From Cesiribacter sp. (GTDB taxonomy: Bacteria; Bacteroidota; Bacteroidia; Cytophagales; Cyclobacteriaceae): DNA of 5,830 nt. The stretch covers positions 1-5,830 of the forward strand of contig JASLAE010000266.1 in assembly GCA_030147305.1 (NCBI GenBank). Reading direction: 5' to 3'. Position 1 is the first letter of the stretch; the number at the start of each line of letters is the position of its first letter. Made by a program: the position numbers and the translations under genes. Under the pieces are notes generated by a model. That model made no database searches. It was not told the DNA's origin and was given only the letters and a program-made list of their open reading frames with translations. This document shows, piece by piece, positions 1 through 4,258 of the stretch.

Positions 1-8
1 CTTCAGTT

Positions 9-80
9 GTTTCACCAGACTTATTCACCAAAACTCCTTAGTGAAACACTGGTGAAACGAAGATAGAAAAATTGTGAAAC
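9..80. repeat. Cluster of GTTTCAC/GTGAAAC heptamers with a 10-bp inverted repeat
   Basis: GTGAAAC occurs on the + strand at 41-47, 52-58 and 74-80, so the copies start 11 and 22 bases apart, about one and two helical turns. A fourth copy in the opposite orientation lies at 9-15. The copies at 9-18 and 49-58 form a perfect 10-base inverted repeat (GTTTCACCAG / CTGGTGAAAC), and a shorter TTCAC / GTGAA pair (24-28 / 41-45) nests inside it. All of this is read directly. Phased heptamers are typical of operators or recombinase arm sites, but which protein would bind here is unknown. The rest of bases 1-90 shows no gene I can name. Confidence 0.5.
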
Positions 81-90
81 AAGATGAAAT

Positions 91-136
91 GAAAAACCGC
101 TTCAAATACCTGTAGTGAAGGTTTTTGAAACGGCTT
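91..136 (-). terminator. Intrinsic terminator downstream of tRNA-Arg
   Basis: Read on the minus strand, bases 133-124 (CCGTTTCAAA) pair with 106-97 (TTTGAAGCGG) over ten positions including one G-U. After an A-A mismatch, three further pairs (122-120 with 110-108) close a nine-base loop. The base of the stem extends through A/T pairs into a run of five T at 96-92. This is the shape of a Rho-independent terminator. It starts about 23 bases past the 3' end of the leftward tRNA, so ending the tRNA transcript is its obvious role. The assignment rests on hand-folding. Confidence 0.65.
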
Positions 137-158
137 AAAACAGAAAAATTCAATTTTG

Positions 159-230
159 TAGCCTCGACGGGAATCGAACCCATATCAAAAGTTTAGGAAA
201 CTTCTATTCTATCCATTGAACTACGAGGCC
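159..230 (-). tRNA. tRNA-Arg, anticodon CCU
   Basis: The minus strand folds as a complete 72-base cloverleaf. The acceptor stem GGCCTCG pairs with CGAGGCT, with G1-U72 as a wobble, followed by discriminator A. U8 and A9 are in place, and the D arm is GTTC-AATGGATA-GAAT. The anticodon arm GAAGT-TTCCTAA-ACTTT gives anticodon CCU (bases 197-195), which reads the arginine codon AGG. The variable loop is four bases and the T arm is ATGGG-TTCGATT-CCCGT. CCA is not encoded and must be added after transcription. Several stem ends close with G-U pairs (1-72, 10-25, 27-43), somewhat weak but compatible with function. A promoter lies upstream at 282-312 and a terminator downstream at 91-136, so it looks like a single-gene transcription unit. 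Confidence 0.96.
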
Positions 231-233
231 AAA

Positions 234-277
234 AGTCCGGCAACTTGCGCTGCCCATTGCCCTACAGGATCGGGACT
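234..277 (-). other. Possible hairpin in the tRNA 5' leader
   Basis: On the minus strand, AGTCC (277-273) can pair with GGACT (238-234), and GGCAA (261-257) with TTGCC (243-239). The two stems are continuous on the 3' side and separated by an 11-base bulge on the 5' side. Four T follow (234-231), directly before the tRNA. The hairpin would span almost the whole expected leader. It could be a processing structure, a weak terminator for hflX read-through, or chance. The T run is short and the bulge is large. Confidence 0.3.
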
Positions 278-281
278 GCTG

Positions 282-312
282 CAAAGGTAAAGAAATAGTG
301 CTTTTCTGCAAA
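282..312 (-). promoter_or_regulatory. Bacteroidota-type promoter of tRNA-Arg
   Basis: On the minus strand, TTTG (312-309) is followed after exactly 19 bases by TACCTTTG (289-282). This matches the known Bacteroidota sigma-ABfr consensus TTTG-N19-TAnnTTTG at every fixed position. Transcription would start near base 275, giving a leader of about 45 bases before the tRNA. The upstream element lies only three bases beyond the end of the hflX stop codon, so the tRNA is probably transcribed independently of hflX, with possible read-through from it. Confidence 0.75.
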
Positions 313-315
313 AGC

Positions 316-1515
316 TTATTCCTCTTCCTCGTTATAACCCCAGTTACCTTCGTAAACCTGTGGTTTTAAGTAGTTCGGATAAATCTGGTAATGCTTTTCC
401 GTTACCTGATCCTCTATCTTGCGCCGAAGCTGCTCTACATTATCCCGATGCAGGGCTGAAACAAACACCCTGTCTACCACTGGTTGCTCACTTCTTTCCG
501 GCACACCGTCTGCCTGCAGCTCCTGGCGATCTTCTTCCGGCAATGCATCTACCTTGTTATACACCATAATCATGGGCTTGTCGCCAGCGCCTATTTCTGC
601 AAGCGTATCATTCACCACCTCAATCTGCTCATGGCTGGCTGGATGGGAAATATCTACCACATGCAACAACAGGTCTGCCTCGCGAATCTCGTCAAGTGTA
701 GATTTAAAACACTCCACCAGGGTATGGGGCAGCTTTCGGATAAAGCCTACTGTATCGGTCAGCAAAAATGGAATACCATTGATCACGATCTTGCGAACGG
801 TAGAATCTACCGTTGCAAATAGTTTATTCTCGGCAAATACATCAGATTTAGAGAGCAGCCGCATCAGGGTAGACTTCCCAACGTTGGTATAGCCTACCAA
901 AGCCACGCGCACCTGCTGCTTGCGCCCTTTACGCTGCGTTTCGCTTTGCCGCTCTATTTTATCGAGCTTCTCACGCAGAAAAGCAATCTTGTCCCGCACG
1001 ATCCGGCGGTCAGTTTCCAGTTCTTTTTCACCCGGACCACGCATACCGATACCACCTTTTTGCTTGCTAAGGTGACTCCACATACGGGTAAGGCGAGGCA
1101 GTAAATACTGGTACTGGGCCAGCTCTACCTGGGCTTTGGCCTGCGCTGTTTTTGCGCGTATGCTAAAGATGTTCAGGATTAAGAGGCTTCGGTCCAGAAT
1201 TTTACACTGCAGCTCCTGCTCCAGGTTTCGTACCTGAGAGGGGGTTAATTCATCATCGAAAATAACAAGATCTGCCTCCTGCTCCTGCACATAGGCCTTA
1301 ATGTCTTCAAGCTTGCCCTTGCCTACAAAAGTGCGGATGTCGGGGCGCTCCAACCGCTGGGTAAAAGTAGCCAGGGTTTCCACACCGGATGTTTCAGCTA
1401 AAAAAGCCAGCTCCTCCAGGTATTCTTTGGCCTGCTCTGCCGACTGCCGGGGGGTAATCAGCGCTACCAGCACAGCCTTTTCTACTTTGGCAGCTGTTGA
1501 AATTGGTTCTATCAT
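316..1515 (-). CDS. hflX: Ribosome-associated GTPase HflX
   Basis: HflX is a cytoplasmic GTPase of the OBG/TRAFAC class that binds the 50S subunit and in studied bacteria splits stalled or stress-damaged 70S ribosomes. The 399-residue product shows the family layout: an N-terminal HflX domain (about residues 15-120, including VGKGKLEDI at 64-72), a helical linker with the hallmark GGIGMRGPGEKELETD (154-169), then a G domain. The G domain carries G1 GYTNVGKST (208-216), a switch I region FATVDSTVR (233-241), G3 DTVGF (254-258), G4 NKVD (320-323) and G5 SAL (353-355). Length is normal for the family. The tail ends in four glutamates. The start is the first ATG of the frame; no Shine-Dalgarno is evident, as is usual in Bacteroidota. 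No consensus promoter was found upstream and no clear terminator directly follows its stop. It is unrelated to the polysaccharide genes that diverge from it. Confidence 0.95.
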   Translation of the reverse strand: MIEPISTAAKVEKAVLVALITPRQSAEQAKEYLEELAFLAETSGVETLATFTQRLERPDIRTFVGKGKLEDIKAYVQEQEADLVIFDDELTPSQVRNLEQELQCKILDRSLLILNIFSIRAKTAQAKAQVELAQYQYLLPRLTRMWSHLSKQKGGIGMRGPGEKELETDRRIVRDKIAFLREKLDKIERQSETQRKGRKQQVRVALVGYTNVGKSTLMRLLSKSDVFAENKLFATVDSTVRKIVINGIPFLLTDTVGFIRKLPHTLVECFKSTLDEIREADLLLHVVDISHPASHEQIEVVNDTLAEIGAGDKPMIMVYNKVDALPEEDRQELQADGVPERSEQPVVDRVFVSALHRDNVEQLRRKIEDQVTEKHYQIYPNYLKPQVYEGNWGYNEEEE

Positions 1516-1628
1516 TCAGTTGTTGATTCTAGATTAGTATAGCATTTAAAAACGCGTCTGGTACAGGCCAGGTTCCTGATCTGCCACAAATTACTATGCT
1601 AAATAGCAAAAATTGCGCGTTTCTTTTA

Positions 1629-1636
1629 TATTTTTG
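1629..1636 (+). promoter_or_regulatory. Candidate -7 element for the polysaccharide genes
   Basis: TATTTTTG matches the Bacteroidota -7 consensus TAnnTTTG and would place a transcription start near base 1643, about 48 bases before the glycosyltransferase ATG. No TTTG sits at the preferred 19-base distance upstream; the nearest TTG (1613-1615) is only 13 bases away. The region is AT-rich, so a chance match is possible. It is the best promoter candidate I see in the 175-base divergent gap (1516-1690), which otherwise holds nothing recognisable. Confidence 0.4.
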
Positions 1637-1690
1637 CAGATGAGGCATACGCCATTAGCAGACAAATGCTTCGACTGAAGCAAAAACCCC

Positions 1691-2815
1691 ATGTCTGCCT
1701 CCTCTATGAAGAAAGTTGCTATTGTCATAAACACCTCCTGGAATATCTACAACTTTCGATTGAGCTTGATCAGGGCGTTGCAGAAGCAGGGCATGCAGGT
1801 ATATGCACTTGCCCCGGAAGATGCTTATTCGCAACGCCTCACCGAAGCCGGCTGTACTTTTGTGCCGCTGCCCATGCAAAGCCATGGCGCAAACCCCTTT
1901 CATGAAGCAGTTGTTTTCATGGATTTATACAAGGCCTACCGCCAGATAAATCCCGACGTAATTCTGCACTACACCATTAAACCAAACCTGTATGGGACCA
2001 TGGCTGCTCATTTCTTGGGCATCCCCTGCATCAACAATGTAAGTGGTCTGGGCACGGCTTTTCTGAACAATTCCCTGGTGTCTAAGATTGCCCGCAGAAT
2101 GTACAGAACAGCTTTTCGTTACCCAACGAAAGTGTTTTTTCAGAATCCTGACGACCAGCGGCTGTTTCTGAAATTTGGCCTGGTAACGCCTCAGATCGCC
2201 GAAGTAATTCCCGGCTCTGGTGTTGATACCACACATTTTACGCCCAACGGACAGCACCATAATGAAGAATTTACCTTTCTGGTTGTTTCCCGGCTCCTGT
2301 ACGACAAGGGCTTGCTGGAATATGCAGAGGCTGTGCGGCTGCTGAAGCAGCAGGGAGTAGAAGCCCGCTTTCAGCTTTTGGGGGCTGCCGACCCCGGCCA
2401 TCGCAGGGGTATTCCGCTGGCAACACTGCGGCAGTGGACCGCCGACAAGTTACTTGATTACATGGGGACTACCGATGATGTTTATTCCTTTGTGCGCAAA
2501 GCCGATTGTATTGTTTTGCCTTCTTACCGCGAAGGAACCCCGCGCACCTTGCTGGAAGCAGCAAGCTGTGGCAAACCCATTGTCACCACAGATGTTCCGG
2601 GCTGCAACAATGTAGTTACCGATGGTTACAATGGTTTTCTCTGCAAGGCACGTGATGCAGCAGATCTGGCTGCAACAATGCTTAAAATGTACAGACTAAA
2701 GCCCGAAAAGCGGGAAGAAATGGCCAATAACAGTCGGCAGGTAGCCCTTAGCCGCTTCGATGAGCGATTGGTAATTGACCGCTACCTGCAGGCAATTCAT
2801 GAAACCTTTCATTAG
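1691..2815 (+). CDS. Family 4 glycosyltransferase, CapM/PglA-like
   Basis: This is a retaining GT-B glycosyltransferase that probably transfers a sugar from a nucleotide donor to a lipid-linked glycan at the cytoplasmic face of the inner membrane. The 374-residue product has an N-terminal acceptor domain starting VAIVINTSWNIYNFR (9-23), with HYTIKPNLYGT (93-103) and VSGLGTAF (117-124), which resemble the CapM/PglA branch of GT4. The C-terminal donor domain includes GSGVDT (175-180), SRLLYDKG (200-207) and the E-x7-E signature, Glu281 and Glu289 within YREGTPRTLLEA. No membrane segment or signal peptide is evident. The start used is the first ATG; Met6 (base 1706, MKKVA) fits family N-termini better and may be the true start. 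Donor and acceptor sugars cannot be told from sequence. It is the first rightward gene, 73 bases before rfbC, and neighbouring export genes place it in exopolysaccharide or capsule synthesis. Confidence 0.9.
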   Translation: MSASSMKKVAIVINTSWNIYNFRLSLIRALQKQGMQVYALAPEDAYSQRLTEAGCTFVPLPMQSHGANPFHEAVVFMDLYKAYRQINPDVILHYTIKPNLYGTMAAHFLGIPCINNVSGLGTAFLNNSLVSKIARRMYRTAFRYPTKVFFQNPDDQRLFLKFGLVTPQIAEVIPGSGVDTTHFTPNGQHHNEEFTFLVVSRLLYDKGLLEYAEAVRLLKQQGVEARFQLLGAADPGHRRGIPLATLRQWTADKLLDYMGTTDDVYSFVRKADCIVLPSYREGTPRTLLEAASCGKPIVTTDVPGCNNVVTDGYNGFLCKARDAADLAATMLKMYRLKPEKREEMANNSRQVALSRFDERLVIDRYLQAIHETFH

Positions 2816-2888
2816 CTTTGGATTAACCCTGCAACTGCTTTTATTTCGTGAAGCCTAAGCCTTAATTTAAATTCTCTTAACATAAAAT

Positions 2889-3434
2889 ATGCGTGCTGAA
2901 TTAACCCCCCTGGAAGGACTGGTAGAAATATACCCGAAAGTGCTGTTGGACGACAGGGGCTTCTTTTTCGAGTCTTACCAACATAAACGGCTAAAAGAAT
3001 TAGGGGTAAAAGACTTATTTGTGCAGGACAACCAGTCCTTCTCTAAGAAAGGCGTGCTGCGGGGCATACATTTCCAGAAAAAACCCAGCCAGCAAAGCAA
3101 GCTTATTCGGGTAGTAAAGGGCAGAATCTTAGATGTAGCCGTAGACCTTCGCCCACAATCACCCACGTTTGGCAAGCACTACAGTACTATTTTAGATGAC
3201 CGGGAGCATAAGCTGTTTTATATGCCCGAAGGCTTCGGCCATGGATTTCTGGCTTTAGAAGATACACTCCTGCTCTACAAGTGTAACGATTACTACGATC
3301 CTGCTGCAGAAGGGGGGATCATCTGGAACGATCCGGACCTGAATATTGACTGGGGCTATGCAGCACCTACTGTATCGGAAAAAGACAAAAATTTATATAC
3401 CTTTAAGGAATTTACCGATCGTTTACCGCTTTGA
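2889..3434 (+). CDS. rfbC: dTDP-4-dehydrorhamnose 3,5-epimerase
   Basis: RfbC/RmlC is a cytoplasmic cupin that epimerises dTDP-4-keto-6-deoxy-D-glucose at C3 and C5, the third step from glucose-1-phosphate to dTDP-L-rhamnose. The 181-residue product has normal family length and the expected landmarks: DDRGFFFESY (21-30), QDNQSFSKKGVLRGIHFQ (46-63) containing the predicted catalytic base His61, VVKGRILDVAVDLR (75-88), PEGFGHGF (113-120), and LLLYKCNDYYDP (127-138) where Tyr130 is the likely catalytic acid by family analogy. The start is the first ATG, preceded by an A-rich stretch rather than a Shine-Dalgarno. Its TGA overlaps the TTG start of the export gene by four bases, suggesting translational coupling. 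rfbA, rfbB and rfbD are not in the window, so whether the product is rhamnose or another deoxysugar is open. The 73 bases before it show only AT-rich sequence and no convincing promoter or terminator. Confidence 0.94.
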   Translation: MRAELTPLEGLVEIYPKVLLDDRGFFFESYQHKRLKELGVKDLFVQDNQSFSKKGVLRGIHFQKKPSQQSKLIRVVKGRILDVAVDLRPQSPTFGKHYSTILDDREHKLFYMPEGFGHGFLALEDTLLLYKCNDYYDPAAEGGIIWNDPDLNIDWGYAAPTVSEKDKNLYTFKEFTDRLPL

Positions 3435-4237
3435 AGTCTCTACTCCTCCAACTTGTGCTGGCTGCTCTGCTTGTGCTTAGCAGCTGCAGTGCTTATAAGC
3501 AGGATATCATGCTGCAGGTAGAAGATGATAATTATGCAGCCCTGCGTCAGCAGATTGTAGCAGCAGAAAAAACCTATACCATACAGCCGCATGACCTGCT
3601 GGAGGTGGAAGTGTACACGAATAAAGGTGAGCGTATTATAGATCCTGACTTTGAGCTGATGAAGGAGCTGGGCGCTGGTCAGCAGCAAAGTCAGCGGATC
3701 CTGCCACAATACCTGGTGCTGCCAAACGGCGAAGTAAAGCTGCCCATGGTTGGCAACATTGTGCTGGCAGGCAAAAGCCTTCACCAGGCCGACAGCATGC
3801 TGGCTGTTGCCTATAGCAATTATTACAGGGAGCCTTTTGTATTAACGCGTTATGCTAATAAGCGTGTTATTGTGCTGGGTGCCATTGGCGCTGGTTCAGG
3901 TGGCGGGGGCCAGGTTATTCCCCTTCTTAACCAGAATATGAATCTGCTGGAGGTACTGGCTCTATCTGGTGGCATCACCGGCAGGGGCAAAGCGCATAAT
4001 ATTCGGCTCATTCGCGGTGACCTGAACAAGCCCCAGGTACAATTTATTGACCTGAGCACAATAGCAGGCATGCAACAGGCATCATTGCAGGTACAATCCG
4101 GCGATATTATTTATGTAGAACCCATTCGCAGGATATTACCGGAAACTATCCGTGATATTGCACCTGTTGTAGGTTTGATCTCAAATGTGGTAACTTTGAT
4201 AATTGTTATCATCAGCATTAGCGGCAGTAATAATTAA
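3431..4237 (+). CDS. Wza-like polysaccharide export lipoprotein (OPX family)
   Basis: The product is an outer-membrane polysaccharide export protein that would form the exit channel for the glycan and dock onto the Wzc-like protein encoded next. Of 268 residues, 1-18 are a lipoprotein signal with lipobox LSSC, lipidated Cys19. YTIQPHDLLEVEVYT (49-63) opens the polysaccharide export domain, which continues through VLPNGEVKLPMVGNIVLAG (about 96-114). One SLBB-like domain (about 145-230) holds LLEVLALSGGITGRGK (172-187) and ends SGDIIYVEP (223-231). A hydrophobic stretch (about 244-264) near the C-terminus could cross the membrane. At this length it is a short, single-SLBB form compared with E. 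coli Wza (379 residues). A glycine-rich loop, GAIGAGSGGGG (150-160), sits at the start of the SLBB region. The start is TTG: it gives a complete signal peptide, no ATG is available upstream of it in frame, and it overlaps the rfbC stop by four bases. Confidence 0.9.
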   Translation: MKSLLLQLVLAALLVLSSCSAYKQDIMLQVEDDNYAALRQQIVAAEKTYTIQPHDLLEVEVYTNKGERIIDPDFELMKELGAGQQQSQRILPQYLVLPNGEVKLPMVGNIVLAGKSLHQADSMLAVAYSNYYREPFVLTRYANKRVIVLGAIGAGSGGGGQVIPLLNQNMNLLEVLALSGGITGRGKAHNIRLIRGDLNKPQVQFIDLSTIAGMQQASLQVQSGDIIYVEPIRRILPETIRDIAPVVGLISNVVTLIIVIISISGSNN

Positions 4238-4258
4238 TGGTTTGTAGCAGCAGGAATT

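Noticed and set aside
1..66. Rightward open frame from the window edge to TAG at 64-66, possibly the end of a gene
   Set aside because: Only 21 codons, no family resemblance, and another frame is open for a similar length; it cannot be told from chance.
1..158. CRISPR-like repeats
   Set aside because: The repeated units are only seven bases, the spacing is 11-22 bases and one copy is inverted, which does not fit repeat-spacer architecture.
419..892. Rightward open frame of 157 codons opposite hflX
   Set aside because: It lies antisense to a well-supported hflX, has no recognisable domain and a Cys/Ser-rich composition typical of shadow frames.
1925..2401. Leftward open frame of 158 codons opposite the glycosyltransferase
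   Set aside because: The sense strand encodes a clear GT4 protein with all motifs intact across this stretch; the antisense product resembles nothing known to me.
2817..2848. Possible promoter between the glycosyltransferase and rfbC (TTTG followed by a TATTTCG-like element)
   Set aside because: The -7 element mismatches the consensus and the spacing is off; operon read-through is the simpler explanation.
2864..2873. Ten-base palindrome AATTTAAATT upstream of rfbC
   Set aside because: A/T-only palindromes are expected by chance in AT-rich intergenic DNA; there is no second copy or flanking structure.
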